From Prochlorococcus sp. scB245a_519A13 (lineage in GTDB: Bacteria; Cyanobacteriota; Cyanobacteriia; PCC-6307; Cyanobiaceae), in the NCBI GenBank assembly GCA_000634415.1, contig JFNH01000096.1:1-47681 (forward strand): DNA of 47,681 nt, given 5' to 3'. Below are positions 35,177-44,504 of this stretch, piece by piece. How positions within the stretch are numbered: position 1 is the stretch's first letter; each line of letters starts with the position of its first letter. Both the position numbers and the translations under genes were made by a program. The notes under the pieces were generated by a model. The model was not told the DNA's origin. It did no database searches and was given only the letters and a program-made list of their open reading frames with translations.

Positions 35177-35596
35177 TTATCCAAGATTTCTAATAGATTT
35201 TTCGATTTGGCTAGCTTTTTTAATCCATTCTTTTAGGAGAGTTAAAGTTGTGTCTGTGTCAGTTTTTACTCTAAGTGTTCTTTCTAATCTACCAATTTTG
35301 CGTTCTAATTCGTAAGGAGTAAATAGTGATAATGATTTTATAGAAGATATACCGCAATGTAAAAGTAGATATGCTTGTGGTGGAGAAATTCCAATTTCTT
35401 TATTAAAAATAGCTATAGCTCTAATTTTCTTAAGATTATTTAGTGTACATAGTGAAGACTTTCTTTGAATTTCATATATATCTAAGTCCGAAAGATTACT
35501 TAATTTTTCAAAATCAGTTAGATTATTTTGAATAAAAAAAGATTTCTCATGTCTAAAATTAGTTGGCAAAAAATCTAAGAAGGTTTTACTTTCCAT
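35177..35596 (-). CDS. DUF4332-like helix-hairpin-helix protein
   Basis: A 139-residue protein resembling DUF4332 proteins (helix-hairpin-helix, possibly DNA-binding). It has KIRAIAIFNKEIGISPPQAY and HCGISSIKSLSLFTPYELER, each a hairpin-like helical repeat, then KEWIKKASQ. It sits 10 bp after the ycf51 stop. The function is unknown. Confidence 0.75.
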   Translation of the reverse strand: MESKTFLDFLPTNFRHEKSFFIQNNLTDFEKLSNLSDLDIYEIQRKSSLCTLNNLKKIRAIAIFNKEIGISPPQAYLLLHCGISSIKSLSLFTPYELERKIGRLERTLRVKTDTDTTLTLLKEWIKKASQIEKSIRNLG

Positions 35597-35606
35597 TTTT
35601 AACAGA

Positions 35607-36050
35607 CTAATTCATTTTGACATTTTTCTTAACTTCTCCCATAACCACTGGTTTACTTATACCATCTGAAATTTTTTCAAGTTTTCTTATCTTTATTTTT
35701 ACATTCGCACCAGATCTGCTACCTTTCCTTAAGTTTTCAGATAATTGTTCTAAAGTTGGTTCGATAGATTCTTCTGGAAAGTCAGCATCTGCTTTAGCGA
35801 TTATCAAGTCGAACCCATTGTCATAAACGATTGGAACATATTTTGCACCTTCTATTACAACCTTTTCGGAGTAACTTTGTATAAATGCCCAACTACTCAA
35901 AGAAAGCAATAATGAAAAGATAGTTGCTCCAATTATTCGAAATTTAAAGCCAAAATTAAATATAAAGGCTGTTATTGTGCAAATGAAAAGAAATATTCCA
36001 ATAGATCCAAAAATTTTGGGTGTGTTCTCTAATAGTTCAAAAAAAGACAT
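35607..36050 (-). CDS. ycf51: Ycf51-like (DUF2518) membrane protein
   Basis: A 147-residue protein of the cyanobacterial/plastid Ycf51 family, function unknown. Two hydrophobic segments near the N-terminus (about 13-32 and 38-55: IIGATIFSLLLSLSSWAF) are followed by a soluble domain with AKYVPIVYDNGFDLIIAKA and TLEQLSENLRKGSRSG, characteristic of DUF2518. It is divergent from the TamB-like gene across 52 bp and leads a run of minus-strand genes. Confidence 0.85.
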   Translation of the reverse strand: MSFFELLENTPKIFGSIGIFLFICTITAFIFNFGFKFRIIGATIFSLLLSLSSWAFIQSYSEKVVIEGAKYVPIVYDNGFDLIIAKADADFPEESIEPTLEQLSENLRKGSRSGANVKIKIRKLEKISDGISKPVVMGEVKKNVKMN

Positions 36051-36102
36051 TTAGTGGCTTTGACCTGATTAATTTCTTATATTTTGTAAGCCTACTCTAT
36101 TT

Positions 36103-39100
36103 TTGGGTTCTAACTTGAAAAAAATTAGATCTCTAAATTTAAATACTAAGCTTCTTTTAGTAGGGATACTTTTCCCGTTAGGTTTTTTAGGCACTTTTTT
36201 ATTAAATAATTTTTTAAAAGAAACTTATAGTTCTAGGAAATTAGAACTAGAAGAAAGTATTGAAAATCTTTTAGATAAAAAAGTTGATTTAGGTGATTAT
36301 GTCGGTATTAGATTTCTAGGTATATCTTTGGCTAATTCAAAAATTAATGATAAGAAAAGTATAGATTCTGAAATAAAAGCTAAAAATGTATACGTGGGCA
36401 TTATGCCTTTTCGATCTTTTTTAAAACAAAAATGGATATTAAAAATAAGTCCTGAGCAAGCTGCCATAAATATAGATAGGGATTTTTTTAAAAGGGACGA
36501 ATCGCATAAATATGCACGAAGTACAAAAAAATCAAAATCAAAGTATGAATTGAACTTTAACTTAAATGAATATTCAGATCTGAAAATTAATAAAGCAGGA
36601 TTAAAAATAAAAGTAAAAGGTAATGTTATTTACAAGTCAAGAAATAGGCAAATCATTGCAAATGTAAAATCAAATTTTGATGAAAAGGGTTTTTTAAAAT
36701 TTAAATTTAATACAAAGTTAAATCAAGACTTTTTAAAACTGGATTTATTTTCTAATGGTTTAGATCTTGAGAATTCTGAATATATTATTGGGAATAGAAA
36801 AATTAGCTTTAAAAAGGGTACCTTTAAATCTAACTTTAAATTTAATAAATCATCAAAGCGTACATTTTGTGAAGGAAGATTTTCTTTCTCTAATTTAAAA
36901 ATAAAACCAGAAAATTTCTCAGAGAATATAAATTCAGATTCAACTAGGTTTTTTTGTAAAGATAATAATTTAATTGTTAATTCAGAAAAATTAAATTATG
37001 GAACTTTGACTTCGAATTTCAATGTCAATGTACCATTTAATAAAAGTTCTAATAATATTGATCTAATAGGAAGTGTGGGATACATTAATAGCCTGAATCC
37101 AGATATCAAATTATCGGGTAATATGCCATATTGGTTTGATCAAAGAGGTATTAATTTTGGTGATATAGATACTAGTTTTAAAATAAATAGAACTCAATTA
37201 TCTAATTTAAATATTTTCCGAAAAAATGATATAAGGGGTTTCATTACTGCTAAAGGAGAATTAAAAGGAAAAATTACTGATCCTGATATTTCTATAAATT
37301 TTAATGTTGATTATCCGCACTTTAAAGGTATCCGCATTAGAGAAACATGGGAGGGAGATATTAATAATGAAAATAATGAATTTATGCTAAATATGAAAAA
37401 TAGATATTCTCCAATCCCTTCATTTCTTTCAATTAAGTTTGATTCTGATCTTAAATTAGATAATGCAAATTTTATAAGAGTTTTTAACTCAAATAAAGGG
37501 ACTGTAGGTATAGTCAAAGAGGAAGATAGTTATAACTGGCGAGCGGATAATTTTCCTCTTGATGAACTTGAACTATCTTTAAACAAAAATCAATTTGATA
37601 AAATTGATGGAATTATTAATGGCGAGGGATCAATTTCGTTAGACCAGTCTTCCCTTGATGGACGACTTGCTTGGAGTTTAGGTAAATATAGAAATATTAA
37701 TCTAGCCAATTCATTATTTGATTTCAGCATCAAAAAAAATTATTTTTATATAAATTCTTCATTGTATCCAATTGATGGAGGAGTAATTGAAGTCGAATAT
37801 GATTCAAATAAAAATAATTTTATTAATTCAGAATTCACAAATGTAAGTACTAGTTGGACTATTCTTACCGCTGTTGATATCTTTAACTTTGATAATAAAA
37901 AAGTTATTCCCATAAGTAAATCAAATATTTTGGATGATTTGGAAATAAATAATTTTAGTAAATCATTCAAAGAGAGGATCGATTTTATAAATAACTTTAT
38001 TGAAAATAGTAATGTGCAAGAGGACAAATTTAATTTGCAAAAATATTTAAATAAATTTAGAAGTAGATACAATGGAAAAATTATTATTCAAGGCGATAGA
38101 CCAGACAATTATAAATTGAATGCAAAATTAAATGGCTATCTTGATATACCTAAAAATGACTATATGAATAATAAAGAGGAATTTTCTATTGATTTGGAAG
38201 GCGGATTATTAACTGGAAAAGGTTCTTTAATAATTAATAAATTGCCATTAAGTACTGCAAATATCTTTTTAAATAAACCAAGAGATTTTCTTGGAGGGTT
38301 AGATATGAATTTATTTTATGATCTTGATACAAAATCTTTCTCCACTGAAATTTCTTCCAATAATTCATCAATTAAAAACAACAAAATAATATTTGATAAA
38401 GGCCTAATTGAATTTGATAATTCTATTTTTGATATTGATTTTTCCATTCTAATAAATGATTCTGAAATCCCAATTAACATTGAAGGCTCAATACCTATAA
38501 ATAAATCAGATAATTTAGATCTAAGATTTATTGGGAATGGAAAATTTATTGAGTTAATAGATATTTTTGCTGATGAATACTTTACCTTTAAAGAAGGTGA
38601 TGTGAATCTTAGAATTATTCTAAAAGGCACCTTAAATAAACCTCTATTAAATGGATTTATCGTAATTAATGATTCTGAAATTGATTTTTTCAACAATATA
38701 ATTAAAGATATTAACAGCACAATAATTTTTGATTTTGATTTTTTAGAGATCAATAATCTTCAAGCAAAGGCTGTAGATTCTGGGGAAATTTTTATAAAAG
38801 GATCTTTGCCTTTTTATAGTAAGAATAATTCCGAGAAGGCAAAAATTAATTTGACAGCAAATAGATTTACTTTAGAAAAAGATAATTTTAATTTTTTAAT
38901 AGATTCAGATATTGATTTAAGTGGATCCTTTGAAAGCCCTATTTTGGGAGGTTCTCTATCTTTTAATAATGGATTTATTAATTTTAATAGCACCAATCAA
39001 AAAAATAAAAAAGAAAATAACCCTAGACAAAAAGAGGATAAAAAAGATTGGCCAGAACTATTTTGGAATAATAATGAAAATATTGAAATAATTTCTAATG

Positions 39101-40062
39101 AAACAATCTTGAATTCAGTTCTTTTGGGAGAAACTTTGCCTAATTATTTGGATAATTTGAGTTTTAATAATCTTAAATTAAAACTTGGTCCAGATTTTAA
39201 ACTTCAATATTCAGAATTAGTTCAAGCTTATTTAGATACAAAATTAGATCTTAATATAAACGGAATGGTAGGCAAAGATTTAAATGCAAGAGGTCTAATT
39301 TATCTTAAAAAAGGTAGAGCTAATCTATATACCACTCCATTTAAACTTGATAAAAATAAAGATAATTATATTTTGTTTGCATCAAGAAGTGGTGTTGTTC
39401 CATTTATTAATTTTTCTCTGGTTAGTAAAGTTCCAGATTCCATAATACCTATAAGTGAAAACAATCAGGATTTAAATGTCTCAGGTGATGTTGCTGTCGA
39501 CGCTAGTTCAAGTGGTTATGGTGCATTTGGAATTGGTAATACTAGGCTTATCAAAATTGAAGCATCTTATGAAGGATTTTTAGATCAATTATCTTTCGCT
39601 GATGAAAATAGAAGAATCCAATTAAGGAGCACGCCAAGTTATAACAGATCACAAATAATTGGTTTGATTGGAGGTAACTCTGCAAATTTAGTAAATAGAG
39701 CATTTATTTCTCAACTTAATAATGCTGATGCATTTAGTGAAAGATTTCAGTTATCTTTATATCCAGCGTTGATAGAAAATAATGATTCATTAAATAATAT
39801 TTTTTCCAATGAAAATTTAGATATAGAAAATGATGATCAATCTTCTTCTAATGAGGAATTCTCTTCTCAAGCTTGGATAGCCGAAATAGGGCTTGATATT
39901 ACTGATGCGATAAATTTTGCCTTTCAAACCGTTCCAGGTAGAGATGATATTTCACCTTTAGGAATTTTGACTTTTCAGGCAAATCCAAACTTAGAATTAT
40001 TAGGTTCTTATGATTCAAATGGGGATTGGAAAAGTCAAGTTCAGTTATTTTTTAGATATTAA
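36103..40062 (+). CDS. TamB-like (DUF490 / TIC236-like) large envelope protein
   Basis: A 1319-residue protein. Near the N-terminus is a single membrane anchor (LLLVGILFPLGFLGTFLLNN). The rest is a long beta-rich, Asn- and Ile-rich region, then the C-terminal DUF490/TamB domain: ARGLIYLKKGRANLYTTPF, TRLIKIEASYEGFLDQLSF, RRIQLRSTPSYNRSQIIGLIGG. It ends in VQLFFRY, an aromatic-ended beta-strand like outer-membrane partners. TamB relatives bridge the envelope for outer-membrane assembly or lipid transfer; the plastid relative is TIC236. TTG 36103 is used; an alternative TTG at 36115 (MKKIRSLN) is equally plausible. Confidence 0.87.
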   Translation: MGSNLKKIRSLNLNTKLLLVGILFPLGFLGTFLLNNFLKETYSSRKLELEESIENLLDKKVDLGDYVGIRFLGISLANSKINDKKSIDSEIKAKNVYVGIMPFRSFLKQKWILKISPEQAAINIDRDFFKRDESHKYARSTKKSKSKYELNFNLNEYSDLKINKAGLKIKVKGNVIYKSRNRQIIANVKSNFDEKGFLKFKFNTKLNQDFLKLDLFSNGLDLENSEYIIGNRKISFKKGTFKSNFKFNKSSKRTFCEGRFSFSNLKIKPENFSENINSDSTRFFCKDNNLIVNSEKLNYGTLTSNFNVNVPFNKSSNNIDLIGSVGYINSLNPDIKLSGNMPYWFDQRGINFGDIDTSFKINRTQLSNLNIFRKNDIRGFITAKGELKGKITDPDISINFNVDYPHFKGIRIRETWEGDINNENNEFMLNMKNRYSPIPSFLSIKFDSDLKLDNANFIRVFNSNKGTVGIVKEEDSYNWRADNFPLDELELSLNKNQFDKIDGIINGEGSISLDQSSLDGRLAWSLGKYRNINLANSLFDFSIKKNYFYINSSLYPIDGGVIEVEYDSNKNNFINSEFTNVSTSWTILTAVDIFNFDNKKVIPISKSNILDDLEINNFSKSFKERIDFINNFIENSNVQEDKFNLQKYLNKFRSRYNGKIIIQGDRPDNYKLNAKLNGYLDIPKNDYMNNKEEFSIDLEGGLLTGKGSLIINKLPLSTANIFLNKPRDFLGGLDMNLFYDLDTKSFSTEISSNNSSIKNNKIIFDKGLIEFDNSIFDIDFSILINDSEIPINIEGSIPINKSDNLDLRFIGNGKFIELIDIFADEYFTFKEGDVNLRIILKGTLNKPLLNGFIVINDSEIDFFNNIIKDINSTIIFDFDFLEINNLQAKAVDSGEIFIKGSLPFYSKNNSEKAKINLTANRFTLEKDNFNFLIDSDIDLSGSFESPILGGSLSFNNGFINFNSTNQKNKKENNPRQKEDKKDWPELFWNNNENIEIISNETILNSVLLGETLPNYLDNLSFNNLKLKLGPDFKLQYSELVQAYLDTKLDLNINGMVGKDLNARGLIYLKKGRANLYTTPFKLDKNKDNYILFASRSGVVPFINFSLVSKVPDSIIPISENNQDLNVSGDVAVDASSSGYGAFGIGNTRLIKIEASYEGFLDQLSFADENRRIQLRSTPSYNRSQIIGLIGGNSANLVNRAFISQLNNADAFSERFQLSLYPALIENNDSLNNIFSNENLDIENDDQSSSNEEFSSQAWIAEIGLDITDAINFAFQTVPGRDDISPLGILTFQANPNLELLGSYDSNGDWKSQVQLFFRY

Positions 40063-40128
40063 CTCAGAAAGAAATTTACTTTAAAGAATCTTTAATTTGA
40101 ATTATTATTAAAATAACTAAAAAATATT

Positions 40129-41439
40129 ATGGCTAATATCTTTGAAGTTCCTCAACCAGATAACGATCTTTTAGAAAAAGCTAATAAAGTTCGTTTGGCA
40201 TCAATAGAAATAAGTCAGACTGAAAATCAAAATCGAATTAAAGCCTTAAATTTAATGGCTGATTATCTAGAAAAAAATTCTAAAGAAATATTAGAGGCTA
40301 ACAATGCGGATTATTCAAGTGCACAAAAAAAGGGTATTTCTAAGGCTTTACTTTCTAGATTAAAGTTATCAAAATCAAAATTAAATTCAGGAATTGAAGG
40401 AGTAAGAAAAGTTGGAGATTTAGCTGATCCTGCAAATCAAGTTCAAGTTAAAAGAGAGCTTTCAAAGGGATTGATCTTAGAAAGAAAAACTGTACCAATC
40501 GGAGTCTTGGGGGTTATTTTTGAATCAAGGCCAGATGCCGTGATGCAGATTAGTTCATTAGCAATAAGATCAGGTAATGGAGTAATGCTAAAAGGTGGTA
40601 GTGAAGCTAATTTAACAAATACAGCAATAGTCAAGGCATTGCAACAAGGTTTAAATGAATCAGGTCTTGATAAAAATGCAATATGTTTACTAACAAGCAG
40701 AAAAGATAGCATGGCGATGTTAAATCTTGAGAAATATATTAATTTAATAATTCCAAGAGGAAGTAATGAATTAGTTAAATTTATTCAGGAGAATACAAGA
40801 ATTCCTGTGCTAGGCCATGCTGATGGCATTTGTCATTTGTTTATAGATATTGAAGCAAATCTAGAGATGGCTTTATCAGTCGCTTTGGACAGCAAAATTC
40901 AATATCCTGCAGCATGTAACGCAATTGAAACTTTATTAGTCCATAAAGATATCGCACCAGCTTTTTTAGAAAAGGCCATCCCTTTGTTTAATTCTAATGA
41001 TGTTAAATTAATTGGAGATAAGAGATCAGTTGAATTAGGGTTAAAGTATGAGGCTAGTCTAGAAGATTGGAAAACTGAATATTTGGATTTAATTTTATCG
41101 ATAAAAATTGTTGATGATCTCGAGGAAGCAATCACGCATATTCAAAAATATAGTTCAAAACATACAGATGGAATAGTTACTGAAAATTCAAATACTGCTA
41201 ATAAATTTATGAATGTAGTTGATAGTGCAGGTGTTTTTCATAATTGCTCTACTAGGTTTGCAGATGGGTTTAGATATGGATTCGGAGCTGAAGTTGGTAT
41301 CTCTACTCAAACTCTTCCACCAAGGGGACCTGTAGGTCTAGAAGGTTTGGTAACTTATAAATATTTCCTAAAAGGTGATGGGAATATAGTTGATGATTTT
41401 TCATTAGGAAAGGCTATCTATACACATAAAGATCTTTAA
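40129..41439 (+). CDS. proA: Gamma-glutamyl phosphate reductase
   Basis: NADPH-dependent second step of proline synthesis, giving glutamate semialdehyde. The 436-residue length is normal. The fold shows PIGVLGVIFESRPDAVMQI, NGVMLKGGSEA, NLIIPRGSNELVKFI, the active-site cysteine in QYPAACNAIETLL, and FRYGFGAEVGIST near the end. It follows the TamB-like gene after 66 bp and precedes folB by 11 bp. Confidence 0.97.
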   Translation: MANIFEVPQPDNDLLEKANKVRLASIEISQTENQNRIKALNLMADYLEKNSKEILEANNADYSSAQKKGISKALLSRLKLSKSKLNSGIEGVRKVGDLADPANQVQVKRELSKGLILERKTVPIGVLGVIFESRPDAVMQISSLAIRSGNGVMLKGGSEANLTNTAIVKALQQGLNESGLDKNAICLLTSRKDSMAMLNLEKYINLIIPRGSNELVKFIQENTRIPVLGHADGICHLFIDIEANLEMALSVALDSKIQYPAACNAIETLLVHKDIAPAFLEKAIPLFNSNDVKLIGDKRSVELGLKYEASLEDWKTEYLDLILSIKIVDDLEEAITHIQKYSSKHTDGIVTENSNTANKFMNVVDSAGVFHNCSTRFADGFRYGFGAEVGISTQTLPPRGPVGLEGLVTYKYFLKGDGNIVDDFSLGKAIYTHKDL

Positions 41440-41450
41440 AACTTTTAAAG

Positions 41451-41813
41451 ATGGAAACTTTTTTAAAAATTGAGAATATTAAACTTTGGGCTAGGGTTGG
41501 CGTGCTTGATGAAGAAAGGGAATTAGGGCAACCATTTATTTTAGATATATTTTTGTGGACTGATTTTGAAAAATGTACAATAAATGATGATATTAAAAAA
41601 ACAGTTGACTATTCAAAATTAGTTCAAATTTTAAAAGATCAATCAAAGAAAATATATTGTTATACAATCGAAAAATATTCCAACGCAATTTTAGAAATCA
41701 TTGATCAGGAATTTAAGATTTCTAAAATTAAAATTATTTTGACAAAATGTAATCCTCCAATAATAGGTTTCGATGGAAAGGTCTCAATAGTAAGAATTCT
41801 TGAAAATAATTAA
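41451..41813 (+). CDS. folB: Dihydroneopterin aldolase
   Basis: Forms 6-hydroxymethyl-dihydropterin in folate synthesis. 120 residues, usual length. Seen: IENIKLWARVGVLDEERELG (conserved VGV-E start), TVDYSKLVQIL with the catalytic tyrosine, YTIEKYSNAILEII and NPPIIGFDGKVSI. It overlaps the next gene by 14 bp, so the hydrolase is probably translated by coupling. Confidence 0.93.
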   Translation: METFLKIENIKLWARVGVLDEERELGQPFILDIFLWTDFEKCTINDDIKKTVDYSKLVQILKDQSKKIYCYTIEKYSNAILEIIDQEFKISKIKIILTKCNPPIIGFDGKVSIVRILENN

Positions 41814-42411
41814 AGTATTGGAAAAAAGAAATCCTATCATATTGATTCATGGCCTTTGGAATACTTCAAGTATTTTTTCTTCTATTACCCCACAACTTGA
41901 TAATGTTGGTATTGAATATTTTGCCCCAACTCTCGAGCATTCATGTGGAATGACTTCAATTTTTGATTTAACTAATAAATTAAACGAATTAATTTTAGAG
42001 AAATACGGTTTAGAAAAAGAAATAGATATTTTGGGATTTTCTATGGGAGGAATAATTGGTAGGCACTGGCTTCAAAAATTTAATGGATATAAAAGAACAA
42101 GAAGATTAATATCTATAGGATCCCCTCACAAAGGAACTTTGATGGCTCAATTAGTACCTAAATACCCGTTTAAAAGTATATCAGAAATGAAAATAAATAG
42201 TAAGTTTTTGAGAGGACTCGCGAATAATGATTTTTTTCTTGATGATATTGAGTGTATAAATTTCTTCACTTATTGGGATTTGATGGTTTTCCCTAGTTGG
42301 TGGACAAATTTAAATTTTGGAAAAAAAATATCAGTAAAAGTATATAAACATAGAAATCTTGTAAGAAATAGATCTGTGGTTGATAAAATAATCGATGAAA
42401 TTATTATGTAG
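41800..42411 (+). CDS. Lipase-like alpha/beta hydrolase
   Basis: A 203-residue alpha/beta hydrolase. Oxyanion motif PIILIHGLWN, nucleophile elbow DILGFSMGGIIGRHWL (GxSxG), then ISIGSPHKGTLMAQL, typical of the triacylglycerol-lipase-like group (PGAP1/LipA-like). The C-terminus (VYKHRNLVRNRSVVDKII) contains a possible catalytic His. The start is uncertain: TTG 41800 overlaps folB by 14 bp; TTG 41818 is a second candidate. No signal peptide is seen, so it is probably cytoplasmic. It ends overlapping the convergent prlC end by 8 bp. Confidence 0.87.
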   Translation: MKIIKVLEKRNPIILIHGLWNTSSIFSSITPQLDNVGIEYFAPTLEHSCGMTSIFDLTNKLNELILEKYGLEKEIDILGFSMGGIIGRHWLQKFNGYKRTRRLISIGSPHKGTLMAQLVPKYPFKSISEMKINSKFLRGLANNDFFLDDIECINFFTYWDLMVFPSWWTNLNFGKKISVKVYKHRNLVRNRSVVDKIIDEIIM

Positions 42412-44491
42412 CCGAAGATAAGCCTAAGTGTCTTATTAAGGAATCCGTTTGTGGCTCTCTTCCCCTGAATAGTTTGAATATGTCTAAGGGAGGTAAGCTC
42501 CCACCCAAGCTAAGTATAGTATCTTTGAATTTTTTTCCTATTAACTTTAAATCTTCAGAATTTTCTAGATCAGCTTCTTCAAACATTGAAAATGCATCAG
42601 CACTTAGAACTTCAGCCCATTTATATGAGTAATATCCTGCAGAATATCCGCCTGCAAATATATGACTAAAACAACAAAGAAAGTGATCCTCTTGAATTGG
42701 TTCAATAACAGTAGTTTGTTTTGCAATTTCTCTTCTTATTTCATCTGCTGTTTTACCTTCGTTTTTATCAATACTACTGTGTAATCTGAGGTCTGTAATT
42801 GCAAAATGTAGTTGTCTAAGAGTAGCCATACCACAATTAAAAGTTCTATTCTTTAGAAGCTTCTCAAAATTTTCATCGGATAATTTTTCTCCTGTTTTGT
42901 AGTGCTTAGCAATATTCATAAGTGTATTTTTATGAAAACACCAGTTTTCCATAAATTGACTTGGAAGTTCGACTGCATCCCACTCAACGTTGTTGATGCC
43001 AGCTGCTTGAGGAAGATTTACAGTAGTAAGCATATGTTGAAGACCATGACCAAATTCATGGAAAAGTGTCTGAACTTCTTCAAAACTCATCAAACTAGGT
43101 TTATCTTTTGATGGTGGAGTCTGATTACAAACGAGATAAGCTACTGGAAGGATTTTTTTGCCAACATTATTCTTATTCAAACATTCATCCATCCAAGCCC
43201 CTCCTCTCTTTGATTCAGGCCTTGAATATGGATCCAGGTAAAAAGATGCTATTTTCTTTTCTTCTTTATTAAGGATATTAAAAAATAAGACGTCATCATT
43301 CCATCGAGGAGCCTCATCAGTTGCCTCAACAACTTTAATTTCAAAAAGCTTCTCACTTAATTTAAATAAACCTTTCAAAACATCATTTAGTGGGAACCAA
43401 GGTCTCAAAGACTCTTGATCCAAATTGAGCTTTTCCTTTCTAAGAAGTTCAGACCAATAACTAATATCCCATGGCTCAATACTCTGCGATTTTGGAACCC
43501 CATTTGCTTTAGAAAACTTATCGAGGGTTTCTAATTCAATTTTTGCGGTTTTGAATGCTGGTTCTCTCAATTCTTCTAAAAGGTTTTCAACATTTTTAAT
43601 TTCTTTAGCCATTTTCGTTGACAAACTTAGTTCTGCCCAACTTTTATATCCGAGAAGATTAGCTTGTTTAGTTCTAAGAGATAATATATCTTCAATAATT
43701 TGAGAATTATTTTTTTCTCCTTCAGAAGCCCTACTAACGAATGCCTTATATAGTTTTTCTCTAAGGTTACGGTTGGCGGCGTATGTCATGAAGGAAGTAT
43801 AAGTTGGAATATCTAGACTCAATTTCCAAGGACCATTTTGAATATCAACTTCTTCATCTTTTTTTAAGTGATTGCGTGCAGAAATTGCCATCAATTCAAG
43901 TACTCGTTCAGGAAGACCATCGACGTCAGATTTTTTGTTTAATATTAAAAACCATTCGTTAGTAGCATCAAGAACATTGTTACTGAATTCGGTTGACAGC
44001 TTTCCAAGTTTTTCTGAAATTTTGTTAAATTCTGCTTGATGATTTTTTTGTAGTGAAATTCCTCTATGTTGCATCTCAAGAATTTCTTTATCTAAAATTC
44101 TGTTTTTAATTTGATCAAAGTTATTGGTTTCTTTAAGCTTGACTAAAGAATTGTAAATTATTTTACTTTGCCCGAATTTATTACTCAAGCTAATAATCTC
44201 TGGAAGAAATTTTGAATAAATATTTCTTATACTTTCTGAATTATCTACAGCATTAAGGTGACTAATTACTCCCCAACTCCATCTAAGAATTTCATTGACC
44301 TCATTCAAAGGATTTATTACCTTTTCCCAATTTAAATCATTTTGAATCAAATAGTAAGATAAATTTTTCTCTATATTTTTAAAATCTACATCTATCTTTT
44401 CTAGTACTACTGGGAATTGTTTAATTATATTTTCGGGAGTAAATTTTTCAAATTCAGGTAACTCTCCATATTTAAAAATTGAGGTATCCAT
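42404..44491 (-). CDS. prlC: Oligopeptidase A (M3 zinc metallopeptidase)
   Basis: Degrades oligopeptides in the cytoplasm. The 695-residue length is normal for PrlC/OpdA. The zinc motif HEFGH is at about residue 474 within LFHEFGHGLQHML, with the distal glutamate in NVEWDAVELPSQFME. Also seen: YLDPYSRPESKRGGAWMDE and the C-terminal substrate-binding SHIFAGGYSAGYYSY. It ends 8 bp inside the convergent lipase-like gene and starts 13 bp after the ndhD stop. Confidence 0.95.
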   Translation of the reverse strand: MDTSIFKYGELPEFEKFTPENIIKQFPVVLEKIDVDFKNIEKNLSYYLIQNDLNWEKVINPLNEVNEILRWSWGVISHLNAVDNSESIRNIYSKFLPEIISLSNKFGQSKIIYNSLVKLKETNNFDQIKNRILDKEILEMQHRGISLQKNHQAEFNKISEKLGKLSTEFSNNVLDATNEWFLILNKKSDVDGLPERVLELMAISARNHLKKDEEVDIQNGPWKLSLDIPTYTSFMTYAANRNLREKLYKAFVSRASEGEKNNSQIIEDILSLRTKQANLLGYKSWAELSLSTKMAKEIKNVENLLEELREPAFKTAKIELETLDKFSKANGVPKSQSIEPWDISYWSELLRKEKLNLDQESLRPWFPLNDVLKGLFKLSEKLFEIKVVEATDEAPRWNDDVLFFNILNKEEKKIASFYLDPYSRPESKRGGAWMDECLNKNNVGKKILPVAYLVCNQTPPSKDKPSLMSFEEVQTLFHEFGHGLQHMLTTVNLPQAAGINNVEWDAVELPSQFMENWCFHKNTLMNIAKHYKTGEKLSDENFEKLLKNRTFNCGMATLRQLHFAITDLRLHSSIDKNEGKTADEIRREIAKQTTVIEPIQEDHFLCCFSHIFAGGYSAGYYSYKWAEVLSADAFSMFEEADLENSEDLKLIGKKFKDTILSLGGSLPPLDIFKLFRGREPQTDSLIRHLGLSSAT

Positions 44492-44504
44492 TTATTAAAA
44501 TAAT

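Noticed and set aside
37311-38996. Minus-strand frames inside the TamB-like gene
   Set aside because: Very AT-rich gene yields spurious Ile/Leu/Ser-rich antisense frames; no conserved features.
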